54,134 nucleotides of DNA from Phycicoccus sp. Root101 (GCF_001426245.1 NZ_LMCM01000002.1:1-54134); one strand, 5' to 3'. Counted from the stretch's first letter, positions 42,692 through 50,662 are shown. Translations and numbers: made by a program. The notes: generated by a model not told the origin, from the letters alone.

Positions 42692-43185
42692 GTGTCGAGG
42701 TGCAGGTAGACCCGGTAGTGCGCCGATCTGCTGGTGGAGGTGACCGAGGCGAGGGAGCGGGTGGCCATCTCCTCGAGGGCGTCGGCGTAGGTCGGCGACC
42801 CCGCGTAGCGGTCGTCGACGTCGGCAGCCCAGCCAGTCCGGGTGGGGTCGCTGGCGTCACTGCTGTCGGTGTCGCGGCGGCGCAGGAACAGTGCGTCCTT
42901 GGCTTCCTTGACGGCTTGTTCGACCAGCGCGCCGATGGTGGCGGGGGCGGAGTAGCGCAGCTGGAATCGGCCGTCGGCGTCGTAGGACATGGTCAGGTCG
43001 GGCTTGGCGCAGGCACGCTGCTCGGCGGCCGACTCGAAGGCGGTGGACGGCAGGGCGGCGGTGTCCAGGTCGCCGAACCCCAGCGTGTGCGGCTCGACGG
43101 ACAGATCGCTGCCCGCTGCGTCGGTGCCTTGGGCGGCGTGTGCGGCTGGTGCGGGGGCGGCGAACGCGTGGCGGGCGACGGCTCG

Positions 43186-43528
43186 GCGCAGCTGGGTGAC
43201 GGTCGCGTTCCGGGCGAACTGGGTGACCGAGGCCTGGTGGGTGACGGGGACGTGGCGGGCCAGGACGGCGACCTGGTCCAGGGACAGCTCCCCGGCAGGG
43301 CGAAGAGGCTGCCGGCGGTGATGTCCCCGCCGACGCTGTGCACGTCGGACATCCAGAACGCGAAGATGTTGTACCAGGACCACGTCTGCTCTCCTTGAGC
43401 GGCGCGAGGTCCTCGTTGCGCAGCTGGGTCACGGTCGCGTTCCGGGCGAACTGGGTGACCGAGGCCTGGTGGGTGACGGGGACGTGGCGGGCCAGGACGG
43501 CGACCTGGTCCAGGGACAGCTCCCCGGC
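43186..43528. repeat. Direct repeats of 111 bp flanking a foreign segment
   Basis: 43186-43296 and 43418-43528 are identical apart from one base (G/C). They encode the same DUF222 segment (LSLDQVAVLARHVPVTHQAS) twice. Between them lie 121 bases (43297-43417) that do not belong to DUF222. Confidence 0.93.
43297..43417 (-). pseudogene. Fragment of an NCS1-type nucleobase:cation symporter gene
   Basis: On the minus strand this segment reads NEDLAPLKE, then after a one-base frame change EQTWSWYNIFAFWMSDVHSV and GGDITAGSLFAL. That order matches the N-terminal region of NCS1-family permeases (NxDLxP followed by a tryptophan and the first membrane helix). About 40 codons are present, with no start or stop. 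It sits inside the DUF222/HNH gene. Confidence 0.7.
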
Positions 43529-43834
43529 CTCCAACGCCACAGCTGCGTCGGTGAGCTCGGTGCGTCGCCTGGCGACGGCGACGATGTCGGCCGCGTGGGC
43601 ATGGGACAGGCCGGCGCGGACGACGAGGTAGTGCTCGGGTGACTTGAACCCGCCTTCGCCCCAGTGCCGGTCGGTCATGACCTCGTCGATGATGTCGACC
43701 AGCTCGGCCTGCGCCCGGTTCAACCGACCCGCAACGGCAGCGGTCCGCTCCCACAACGCTTGGTTCCGCATGCCCCAGCCACCGTCCGGACCGGTGTCCG
43801 GGAGTGCTGCGAGCGGGACTGTCGACATGCCCCA

Positions 43835-43840
43835 ATCGTA
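43835..43840 (-). promoter_or_regulatory. -10 element TACGAT of the HNH gene
   Basis: TACGAT (minus strand) ends 6 nt before the ATG at 43828. Confidence 0.45.
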
Positions 43841-43957
43841 CAGGTGTTCGAATGCTCTGAGAAGGGTTGTCCACACCCCGATCCCACGAATTCGCTCTGA
43901 GCAGAACCGAATTGGCGCCGTCCACTCGCCGCCAGTGGAAGTGGTGAGAGGAGTGCG

Positions 43958-44683
43958 TCAGTGGTCGACGCGCCAGCGACTGAGGACGGTCCCGTCCTCC
44001 TCGAGCAGCAGCATCGGGGTGAGCGCGACGTCGAGGTCCGGCCCGCTGGTGATCCGGCCGTGCTCGCCACCCACCAGGGTCGGCGCCCAGGTGAGGTCGA
44101 CCTCGTCCACGACTCCCGCGCTGAGCATCGTGCCGAAGAGCGACGGTCCGCCCTCGGACAGGATGCTGCGGAACCCTCTGTCCTCCAACGCCGCTCGAGC
44201 CGCCCGCAGGTCCACAGTTTCCTTGCCGACCACCACGACATGGTCGTCTCCGAGGACCTCCCTGGCGGCGGAGACGTTGGACGAGGATGCCGACTCGCAC
44301 GTGATGAGCAGGGCCGCTCCCCGAGGTGACGTCATCGCAGCGACGGTTGGCGGTAGCTCCCCGCGGTTGCTGACGACCGCGAGCACGGGCGCCTCCGGGT
44401 CCTCGTCCCGCAACGCCGGATAGCCCTCTGCACGAACGGTTCCCGCGCCCACGACGACGACGTCTGCGAGCTGCCTCAACACGGAGAAGACCCGGAAGTC
44501 GGCCGGGGTGTTGATGCTCCCCGAGCGCCCGTCCGCACCGGTCACCGCGCCGTCGAGGGAGGCCACGAAGTTGACGCGCAGCCACGCGCGGTCGGCCGGC
44601 GCGGCATACGCCTCTCGCAGGGCAGCGTCGTCCACATCGGTGCCGGGGGCGGGGGAGCCGGTCTCGCTGAGCAGCAGGCGCAT
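43958..44683 (-). CDS. RibD C-terminal/dihydrofolate-reductase-fold pyrimidine reductase
   Basis: A 241-residue protein with the RibD C-terminal (bacterial reductase) fold. Typical segments are AWLRVNFVASLDGAVTGADG, SINTPADFRVFSVLRQLAD, VVVVGAGTVRAEGYPAL and ILSEGGPSLFG with the conserved GGP substrate loop. It would use NADPH to reduce a pyrimidine or related substrate; no riboflavin genes are next to it, so its role is unproven. ATG at 44683 is chosen because the domain starts immediately. It is divergent from the ZapE-like gene with only 31 bp between starts. Confidence 0.87.
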   Translation of the reverse strand: MRLLLSETGSPAPGTDVDDAALREAYAAPADRAWLRVNFVASLDGAVTGADGRSGSINTPADFRVFSVLRQLADVVVVGAGTVRAEGYPALRDEDPEAPVLAVVSNRGELPPTVAAMTSPRGAALLITCESASSSNVSAAREVLGDDHVVVVGKETVDLRAARAALEDRGFRSILSEGGPSLFGTMLSAGVVDEVDLTWAPTLVGGEHGRITSGPDLDVALTPMLLLEEDGTVLSRWRVDH

Positions 44684-44689
44684 GCGGGA

Positions 44690-44695
44690 AGTCTG
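44690..44695 (-). promoter_or_regulatory. -10 element CAGACT of the RibD-like gene
   Basis: CAGACT (minus strand) ends 6 nt before the ATG at 44683. It faces the forward -10 at 44703-44708, 7 bp away. Confidence 0.4.
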
Positions 44696-44702
44696 CCTCA
44701 CC

Positions 44703-44708
44703 TACGCT
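44703..44708 (+). promoter_or_regulatory. -10 element TACGCT of the ZapE-like gene
   Basis: TACGCT ends 6 nt before the GTG at 44715. It is back to back with the minus-strand -10 at 44690-44695. Confidence 0.5.
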
Positions 44709-44714
44709 TCCCCC

Positions 44715-45722
44715 GTGCCCTCCTCACTCACCGAACGCTCCCCGAAGCTCGACCGCGAACGGCTGGTGCGGGACCTCGTGCCCCCGCCGCGGTTCGACGC
44801 GGAGCGGTTCTCGACGTACCGCCCCGATCCCGCGGAGCCCAGCCAGTCCGCGGCGGTGGAGCGGCTCGAGGCGTATGCCGCGTCGTTGGGCGGAGCCACT
44901 GGGAGCACCGGTCTGTTCGGGCGACGTCGCAAGCGGGCGAAGGCCGGGCGCGGGATCTACCTCGACGGCGGGTTCGGCGTCGGCAAGACGCACCTGCTGG
45001 CGAGCCTCTGGCACGAGGCGGAGGGACCGAAGTCCTTTGGGACGTTCGTGGAGTACACGAACCTCGTCGGGGCGCTCGGCTTCGCCCAGACCGTCGAGGC
45101 GCTCAGCGCGCACACCCTGGTGTGCATCGACGAGTTCGAGCTCGACGACCCGGGCGACACCGTCCTCATGGCGACCCTGCTCGCGCGCCTCACCGAGGCC
45201 GGGGTGTCGCTGGCGGCCACGAGCAACACCCTGCCGGATGCGTTGGGGCAAGGGCGGTTTGCCGCTGAGGACTTCCTGCGCGAGATCCAGGCGCTGGCAT
45301 CGCGCTTCGACGTGCTGACCGTCGACGGCCCGGACTACCGGCACCGCGACACGGTCGACAGCCCGCCGCCGCTGACCGAGCCGGAGGTCGCCGAGGCGAC
45401 CCAGCGGGAGGGCGCGGTGCTCGACCACTTCATCGACGTGACCCGTCACCTGTCGACCGTGCACCCGAGCCGGTACCGCACCCTGCTCGACGGGGTCACG
45501 GCCGTGGGATGGACCCACGTGCGCCCGGTGACCGACCAGGCGGTCGCGCTGCGCCTCGTGGTCCTCGCGGACCGCCTGTACGACGCAGACATCCCGGTGT
45601 TCGCCAGCGGTCAGCCACTGGGAGAGGTCTTCTCCGCCGAGATGTTGTCGGGCGGCTACCGCAAGAAGTACTACCGCGCCATCTCCCGTCTCACAGCCCT
45701 CGCGCGGGGTGACCAGCGGTGA
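44715..45722 (+). CDS. zapE: AFG1/ZapE-like cell division ATPase
   Basis: A 335-residue AFG1-family P-loop ATPase. Walker A is GGFGVGKTH (K91) and Walker B is LVCIDEFELDD (D139, E140). The sensor-like SNTLPDALGQGRFAAEDF segment and C-terminal ALRLVVLADRLYDADIPVFA are characteristic. In proteobacteria ZapE regulates Z-ring constriction; in actinobacteria the role is less clear, so the symbol is by homology. GTG at 44715 is supported by TACGCT 6 nt upstream. The PPK2 gene follows after 12 bp, probably in the same transcript. Confidence 0.9.
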   Translation: MPSSLTERSPKLDRERLVRDLVPPPRFDAERFSTYRPDPAEPSQSAAVERLEAYAASLGGATGSTGLFGRRRKRAKAGRGIYLDGGFGVGKTHLLASLWHEAEGPKSFGTFVEYTNLVGALGFAQTVEALSAHTLVCIDEFELDDPGDTVLMATLLARLTEAGVSLAATSNTLPDALGQGRFAAEDFLREIQALASRFDVLTVDGPDYRHRDTVDSPPPLTEPEVAEATQREGAVLDHFIDVTRHLSTVHPSRYRTLLDGVTAVGWTHVRPVTDQAVALRLVVLADRLYDADIPVFASGQPLGEVFSAEMLSGGYRKKYYRAISRLTALARGDQR

Positions 45723-45734
45723 CAGGATGCGCCA

Positions 45735-46637
45735 ATGGGCAAGAAGGACAAGAAGGCCACCAAGCATCCCGAGTCGAAGCCGGCTGAGGTCACCCCGCTG
45801 GCTCCCGTGACGTTCAGCGAGGCGCTGCGGGTGCGGGAGGGCTTCGTCCTCGCCGAGTGCGACCCACGCTCGACGCCAGCCTTCGACGGCGACAAGGAAG
45901 CCGGGCAGGCGGCCCTGGAGCTGCGCGCGGGGGAGATCGGCGAGTTCCAGGAACGCCTGTACGCCGAGGCCAAGATGGACGGTCAGCGGTCGCTCCTGCT
46001 CGTCGTCCAGGGCATGGACACCTCCGGCAAGGGTGGCATCATGCGCCACGTCGTTGGCGAGATGGACCCCCAGGGCGTGCGGTACACCGCGTTCAAGGCC
46101 CCTTCGGCAGAGGAACGCCGGCACCCGTTCCTGTGGCGCATCCGCAACGCGCTGCCGTCGCCGGGGCAGATCGGCGTCTTCGACCGTTCGCACTACGAGG
46201 ACGTCCTCATCGTTCGGGTGCACGACCTCGTGCCCAAGGCGACGTGGTCGCGGCGCTATGCCCAGATCAACGCGTTCGAGGAGAAGGCGATCGCCGACGG
46301 CACCACGATCATCAAGGTGATGATGCACATCTCCTCGGACGAGCAGAAGGCCCGGCTGACCGAGCGGCTCGCTCGGCCCGACAAGCAGTGGAAGTACAAC
46401 CCCGGCGACGTGGACGAGCGGTTGCAGTGGCCGCACTACCAGGAGGCGTACCAAGCGGTCCTCGACCGCACCTCGACGGACGCAGCCCCGTGGTATGTCG
46501 TCCCCGCCGACCGCAAGTGGTACGCGCGCCTGGCCGTCCAGAGCCTGGTGCTCGAGCACCTCGAGGCGATGGACCCCCGGTGGCCGGCAGTCGACTACGA
46601 CGTCAGCAAGGAGCAGCAGCGCCTCCGCGTGACGTGA
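45735..46637 (+). CDS. Polyphosphate kinase 2 family protein
   Basis: A 300-residue PPK2 enzyme that transfers phosphate from polyphosphate to nucleotides (AMP, ADP or GDP depending on class). Walker A is GMDTSGKGG at 93-101 and Walker B/lid D150RSHYED followed by VLIVRVHDLVPKATW. The basic lid segment RYAQINAFEEKAIADG and MMHISSDEQKARLTERLARPDKQWKYNPGD match the family. A lysine-rich N-terminal tail is typical. It follows the ZapE-like gene by 12 bp. Confidence 0.94.
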   Translation: MGKKDKKATKHPESKPAEVTPLAPVTFSEALRVREGFVLAECDPRSTPAFDGDKEAGQAALELRAGEIGEFQERLYAEAKMDGQRSLLLVVQGMDTSGKGGIMRHVVGEMDPQGVRYTAFKAPSAEERRHPFLWRIRNALPSPGQIGVFDRSHYEDVLIVRVHDLVPKATWSRRYAQINAFEEKAIADGTTIIKVMMHISSDEQKARLTERLARPDKQWKYNPGDVDERLQWPHYQEAYQAVLDRTSTDAAPWYVVPADRKWYARLAVQSLVLEHLEAMDPRWPAVDYDVSKEQQRLRVT

Positions 46638-46722
46638 GGGTGCGATGAGTTCCGCTCCCCGGCGGAGTCTTCACGGGTAGGTGGTGCCACGTCGGGCGCC
46701 GCCACGACGAAGGGAGCTGGGC

Positions 46723-47097
46723 GTGCTCAGCGAATCGAAGGCATTCAGTGGCTTCTCCGCCAACGACATCGACGCAGCGCGGACGTTCTACTCGGACGTT
46801 CTCGGGCTCGAGGTGACCGAGCAGATGGGCATCCTCAGCCTGCACCTCGGGGGTGACCACCGCGCGATCATCTACCCCAAGCGCGACCACGAGCCGGCCG
46901 GGTTCACCGTGCTGAACTTCCCCGTGGCCGACATCGAGGCGACGGTGGACGGCCTCACGACAGCAGGGGTGAGCTTCGAGAAGTACGAGGGGACGCCGAT
47001 GGCGACGGACGCCAAGGGCATCTTCCGCGGGGGCGGTCCGCTCATCGCGTGGTTCCGGGACCCGGCCGGGAACGTCCTGTCGGTCATCCAGGACTGA
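46723..47097 (+). CDS. VOC (glyoxalase-like) family protein
   Basis: A 124-residue vicinal-oxygen-chelate-fold protein. Both beta-alpha-beta-beta-beta modules are visible: [20 protein letters not shown] with [10 protein letters not shown], then [20 protein letters not shown] with [17 protein letters not shown]. Such proteins include glyoxalases, dioxygenases and antibiotic-resistance proteins; no single reaction can be chosen. GTG at 46723 is selected from domain start. The stop lies in an 11-bp tandem repeat. Confidence 0.87.
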   Translation: MLSESKAFSGFSANDIDAARTFYSDVLGLEVTEQMGILSLHLGGDHRAIIYPKRDHEPAGFTVLNFPVADIEATVDGLTTAGVSFEKYEGTPMATDAKGIFRGGGPLIAWFRDPAGNVLSVIQD

Positions 47098-47145
47098 GGC
47101 AGGACTGAGGCAGGACTGAGGCAGGACTGAGGCAGGACTGAGGCG
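47091..47145 (+). repeat. Five 11-bp repeats containing the VOC stop codon
   Basis: GGACTGAGGCA is repeated five times in tandem (last copy ends in G). The VOC stop TGA (47095-47097) is in the first unit. With a period of 11 the TGAs fall in all three frames. Confidence 0.95.
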
Positions 47146-47180
47146 CGGTGCGCGGGCCCCCGCCCTTGCCCGGTCTGCGC

Positions 47181-47531
47181 TCAGCTCAGCCCGGGCGGCG
47201 GCGGGACCTTGCCGAACCCCCACAGCATCACCCAGGTGGCGATCCCGCAGATCGTCAGCAGCACGATTCCCCCTGCAACGGTGGCGGCAGGTCCCGGCTT
47301 GCGGATCGGGCGCATCCAGACCTCGTGCTGCGGTCGGGGTGCCGGCGCGCCGAGCATGGCGCCACCGCAGGCCGAGAGGACGACGATCGGGCCCCCGATG
47401 TAGAGCAGCGGGTCCAGGACGTCCATGTAGTTGAGCCCCTTCATCGCTGCGGGCAGCAGGATGACCAGCGCCGCGGTCACGGCGCCGAGGAAGAGCCCGA
47501 TCAAGGCTCCCCGTCCGGGTTGACCTCTCAT
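47181..47531 (-). CDS. Hypothetical membrane protein, three helices
   Basis: A 116-residue protein. Helices are at about 8-29, 41-62 and 82-103, with a basic N-terminus (MRGQPGRG) and a proline-rich C-terminal end (GKVPPPPGLS). I recognise no family. Convergent with the VOC gene; the repeat array lies between the two 3' ends. Codon bias is typical of the window. Confidence 0.7.
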   Translation of the reverse strand: MRGQPGRGALIGLFLGAVTAALVILLPAAMKGLNYMDVLDPLLYIGGPIVVLSACGGAMLGAPAPRPQHEVWMRPIRKPGPAATVAGGIVLLTICGIATWVMLWGFGKVPPPPGLS

Positions 47532-47596
47532 GCTGCCGAGTATGCGGCGGCGTGGACTCCGCGTCGATCAGCCGTTCGTCGCGTGTTTCCGGCCGG

Positions 47597-49243
47597 TCAG
47601 AGGGTGAATGCGCGGTCCACGAGGGTCCTGGACGCCTGCGTGCTGAGGCCGACGTCGAGCGTCCCGAAGGTCGCGCCGTGCCGACCGCCCAGGCGGCTAT
47701 CGATGAACGCGTCAGCCACGACGGTGGGGGCGAGCCTGGCCAGCAGGGACGCCTGCAGGGTGACGGCGAGTCCCTCGACCACCGAGCGTGCCCCGGCCTG
47801 GGCATCTGGTCGGGTCGCCCGAGCGAGCAGCTCCGGAAGCCCGTCGATGGCGTCGTCGAGCACGCGGTGGTGGCCCCGCGCGAGCCCGACCTCGGCGAGG
47901 TAGGCGTCGACGGAGGCCTGCTCACGGCCTACGGCTCGAAGGACGTCGAGGGCGTTGACGTTGCCCGAGCCCTCCCAGATCGAGTTGAGCGGCGCCTCGC
48001 GGTAGAGGCGCGCCAGGCCGTTCTCCTCGACGTAGCCGTTGCCGCCCAGGCACTCCAGGGCCTCGGCGACCATCACCGGGGTGCGCTTGCAGACCCAGTA
48101 CTTGCCCAGCGCGACACCCAGTCGGGACAGGGCCGTGTCGCCCTCGTCGACGGCGTGCGCGAGCCGCAGCGCGAGTGTGGTGGCCGCCTCGGACTCGAGG
48201 GCGAGGTCCGCCAGCACGTTCTGCATCAACGGCTGGTCGACCAGCAGGGCGCCGAACGCACTGCGGTGTCGGGCGTGGTGGATCGCGCGGAGCAGAGCGG
48301 CTCGCATCGTCGCGGACGATCCGAGGATGCAGTCGAGGCGGGTCGCCGCGACCATGTCGAGGATGGTCCGGATGCCGCGGCCCTCGTCGCCGACGCGCAC
48401 CCCCCACGTGCCGTCGAGCTCGACCTCGGAGGACGCGTTGGACCGGTTGCCCAGCTTGTCCTTCAACCGCTGGAGCGCAAAGGGATTGCGCTCACCGTCG
48501 TCGAGCACCCGGGGAACGAGGAAGCACCCGACACCCGTTTCCGTCTGCGCCAGCACGAGGAAGGCGTCGCTCATCGGCGCCGAGCAGAACCACTTGTGCC
48601 CCGTCAGGCGGTAGGTGTCACCGCCGGTCACCGGGCCGCCGTCCGTGGCCACGGCGCGGGTCGTGTTGGCGCGGACGTCGGAGCCGCCTTGCTTCTCGGT
48701 CATGCCCATGCCGGCGATGGCACCGGCCTTGGCGTCGAGCGGGCGCAGGCCGAAGTCGTAGCTGCGTGAGGCGAGCGGGGGGATCCAGCGCTGCGCGAGC
48801 GCGGCGTTGGCCGCCAGCGCCGGCGCGGCGGCATACGTCATCGAGACGGGGCAGAGGTGGCCCGCCTCGACCTCCGACCAGGTCGTGAACCCGGCCGCAC
48901 GTCGCACGTGCGCTCCGGTGCCCGGGGGCCGGGTCCATGGCTCTGCGGTGAGCCCGCCACCGACGGCAACCTCCATGAGGGAGTGCCACGCAGGGTGGAA
49001 GTCGACCTCGTCGAGGCGTTCGCCGGTGGGGGAGTGGGTCCGCAGGACGGGGTGGTGGGTGTTCGCCTGCTCGGCCCACTCGCGCGCCTGCGCCGACCCC
49101 GAGCGCGCGCCGAGCTGCTCGACCTCCGCGTATGCCGCGTCGTCGGCCCAGCGCCGAACGGCCTCTGCCAGCGCGGCGTTGCTGGTCAACGCGTTGTAGT
49201 CGGGGAGGGCGGGGACCTGGTTGGTGACGGCGTGGGTGGGCAC
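47597..49243 (-). CDS. AidB-like acyl-CoA dehydrogenase
   Basis: A 548-residue flavoprotein of the AidB branch of acyl-CoA dehydrogenases, often annotated isovaleryl-CoA dehydrogenase or DNA alkylation response protein. The branch signature GMGMTEKQGGSDVRANTT is at about 185-202, then HKWFCSAPMSDAFLVLAQ and the C-terminal GGNGYVEENGLARLYREAPLNSIWEGSGNV. Length matches AidB (about 540). Whether it acts on acyl-CoA or protects DNA cannot be read from sequence. GTG at 49243 has TACTCT 6 nt upstream; divergent from the YihY gene with 31 bp between starts. Confidence 0.9.
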   Translation of the reverse strand: MPTHAVTNQVPALPDYNALTSNAALAEAVRRWADDAAYAEVEQLGARSGSAQAREWAEQANTHHPVLRTHSPTGERLDEVDFHPAWHSLMEVAVGGGLTAEPWTRPPGTGAHVRRAAGFTTWSEVEAGHLCPVSMTYAAAPALAANAALAQRWIPPLASRSYDFGLRPLDAKAGAIAGMGMTEKQGGSDVRANTTRAVATDGGPVTGGDTYRLTGHKWFCSAPMSDAFLVLAQTETGVGCFLVPRVLDDGERNPFALQRLKDKLGNRSNASSEVELDGTWGVRVGDEGRGIRTILDMVAATRLDCILGSSATMRAALLRAIHHARHRSAFGALLVDQPLMQNVLADLALESEAATTLALRLAHAVDEGDTALSRLGVALGKYWVCKRTPVMVAEALECLGGNGYVEENGLARLYREAPLNSIWEGSGNVNALDVLRAVGREQASVDAYLAEVGLARGHHRVLDDAIDGLPELLARATRPDAQAGARSVVEGLAVTLQASLLARLAPTVVADAFIDSRLGGRHGATFGTLDVGLSTQASRTLVDRAFTL

Positions 49244-49249
49244 GACCGC

Positions 49250-49255
49250 AGAGTA
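49250..49255 (-). promoter_or_regulatory. -10 element TACTCT of the AidB-like gene
   Basis: TACTCT (minus strand) ends 6 nt before the GTG at 49243 and faces the forward -10 at 49263-49268, 7 bp away. Confidence 0.5.
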
Positions 49256-49262
49256 TGCGGGA

Positions 49263-49268
49263 TACCGT
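49263..49268 (+). promoter_or_regulatory. -10 element TACCGT of the YihY gene
   Basis: TACCGT ends 6 nt before the GTG at 49275, back to back with the minus-strand -10 at 49250-49255. Confidence 0.5.
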
Positions 49269-49274
49269 GGGCAG

Positions 49275-50531
49275 GTGAGTGTGAAGGCGCGGGTCCGTCG
49301 CGAGCTGGTGCGCGTGCCCGGAGCCATGCCGGTCGCGCGGATGACGGTGGAGACGATCAGGGTCTGCCTGAAGTACCGCGTGACCGGGTTGGCCTCCGAG
49401 GCGGGCTTCTTCATGCTGCTCTCGCTGCCGCCGTTGGTGCTGGGGCTGTTCGGTGGCGTGGGGTACCTCGGCAAGTGGCTGGGGGACGACACCGTCACGC
49501 GGATCATCGCCCAGATCCAGACCTGGGCCGGGCAGTTCCTCACGCCCGGACTCATCCAGAACACGCTGCTGCCCACCGTCCAGGACGTGTTCAAGGACGG
49601 CCGGTTCGACCTCATCTCGGTCGGCTTCCTGCTGTCGGTGTGGTCGGGTTCGCGTGCGCTCAACGTCTTCGTCGACACCATCTCGATCATGTACGGCCAG
49701 TCGGGGGTGCGCGGGATCGTCCGGACGCGGGCCCTGTCGCTGACGCTCTACGTGCTGTCGCTCGTGGTCGGCATCGTCGTCATCCCCTTGGTCGTGATCG
49801 GCCCGACGTGGCTCAAGGACCTGCTGCCCAAGGAGACGGGCTTCCTGGCCTGGCTCTACTGGCCCGTCGTGACCGTCCTCGCGGTCGCCAGCATCGCGAC
49901 GCTGTTCCACATCTCCACCCCACGGCGCAGCCCGTGGCTCCGCGACGTGCCCGGAGCGGTGCTGACGCTGGTGCTGTGGTCCCTGTCGTCGTACGTCCTG
50001 CGCGGCACCGTCGCGGCCTCGCTGAAGGGCGGCACCTCGATCTACGGACCGCTGTCCGCCCCGATCGTGCTGCTGATCTTCCTGTACGCCCTCGCCATCG
50101 CGGTCCTCATCGGCGCCGCGCTCAACGCCGCCATCCGCACCCTGTGGCCCGTCGAGGAGCGACTGTCGCTGCGGGCACGCGTCGTCGAGTGGGTCCAGGG
50201 GAAGCTCGCCTCCCGCCGCGCCGGGTCCGCGGCCCCTGCGCCGGGTGGCGCTCGTGCCGGCACGGCCTCCGTCGCCTCGGCGACCCGAACCCCCGCCGAC
50301 ACCGCCCACGGCGCCCCTGCGGGCAACGGAGCAGTCGCGTCCGGCGGCGTGGCCGGGCTGCTCGCGGCCCAGGCGGACGCCACCGCGGAGGAGGAGCTCG
50401 TGGGGTCCCTGGCGGGTCTCCGGGAGGAGGCGCGCAAGCCGCTGACCCCCGTCCCGGACGACTCGGACGACACCCAATTTGGAGAGGAAGCGCCTGATCC
50501 GATAAGTTTTCTTCGCACGCGCAGCGGGTAG
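49275..50531 (+). CDS. YihY/BrkB-family membrane protein
   Basis: A 418-residue inner-membrane protein. Residues about 35-310 carry the YihY fold with six helices: an EAGFFMLLSLPPLVLGLFGG entry helix, LLSVWSGSRALNVFVDTISI, TGFLAWLYWPVVTVLAVAS and GTSIYGPLSAPIVLLIFLYA. The last 100 residues are a disordered, Ala/Gly/Pro-rich cytoplasmic tail ending in acidic stretches. Members were once called RNase BN or virulence factor BrkB, but no function is established. It ends 36 bp before the tRNA-Gly gene. Confidence 0.9.
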   Translation: MSVKARVRRELVRVPGAMPVARMTVETIRVCLKYRVTGLASEAGFFMLLSLPPLVLGLFGGVGYLGKWLGDDTVTRIIAQIQTWAGQFLTPGLIQNTLLPTVQDVFKDGRFDLISVGFLLSVWSGSRALNVFVDTISIMYGQSGVRGIVRTRALSLTLYVLSLVVGIVVIPLVVIGPTWLKDLLPKETGFLAWLYWPVVTVLAVASIATLFHISTPRRSPWLRDVPGAVLTLVLWSLSSYVLRGTVAASLKGGTSIYGPLSAPIVLLIFLYALAIAVLIGAALNAAIRTLWPVEERLSLRARVVEWVQGKLASRRAGSAAPAPGGARAGTASVASATRTPADTAHGAPAGNGAVASGGVAGLLAAQADATAEEELVGSLAGLREEARKPLTPVPDDSDDTQFGEEAPDPISFLRTRSG

Positions 50532-50567
50532 CAAAAACTCCCCGTTCGTCACCAACGCGCGTGTAAT

Positions 50568-50640
50568 GCGGATGTAGCTCAGTTGGTAGAGCGCAACCTT
50601 GCCAAGGTTGAGGTCGCCGGTTCGAGCCCGGTCATCCGCT
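50568..50640 (+). tRNA. tRNA-Gly (GCC)
   Basis: 73 nt. The acceptor GCGGATG pairs with CATCCGC, and the anticodon GCC is at 50601-50603 in a CAACCTT/AAGGTTG stem. The T-arm GCCGGTTCGAGCCCGGT is canonical. The discriminator is T (50640) and CCA is not encoded. Confidence 0.97.
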
Positions 50641-50662
50641 CGGAGGGTTTGACCGCCTTCAC

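Larger units (their letters stand above)
41894..43828 (-). pseudogene. DUF222/HNH endonuclease gene, broken by duplications and an insertion
   Basis: The N-terminal DUF222 part reads from ATG 43828 (STVPLAALPDTG through VTQFARNATVTQLR, about residue 135). The frame is then lost through 232 bp of inserted material. It resumes at VARHAFAAPAP and reaches YRVYLHLDTTGAWVNGGHAI, then is lost again through a 62-bp tandem duplication. The C-terminal HNH part is intact in the frame ending at 41894: CRFPGCPTTGFVEIHH with NQISLCTAHHDGID. A 90-bp in-frame duplication adds 30 residues near the C-terminus. Removing the three extra segments would leave a 516-codon frame, the usual size for this family of phage-like/actinobacterial HNH proteins. 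As written it cannot make a full protein. Confidence 0.85.

Noticed and set aside
47091-47145. CRISPR-like or att repeat array
   Set aside because: Units of 11 bp directly adjoin one another with no spacers; a simple tandem repeat.
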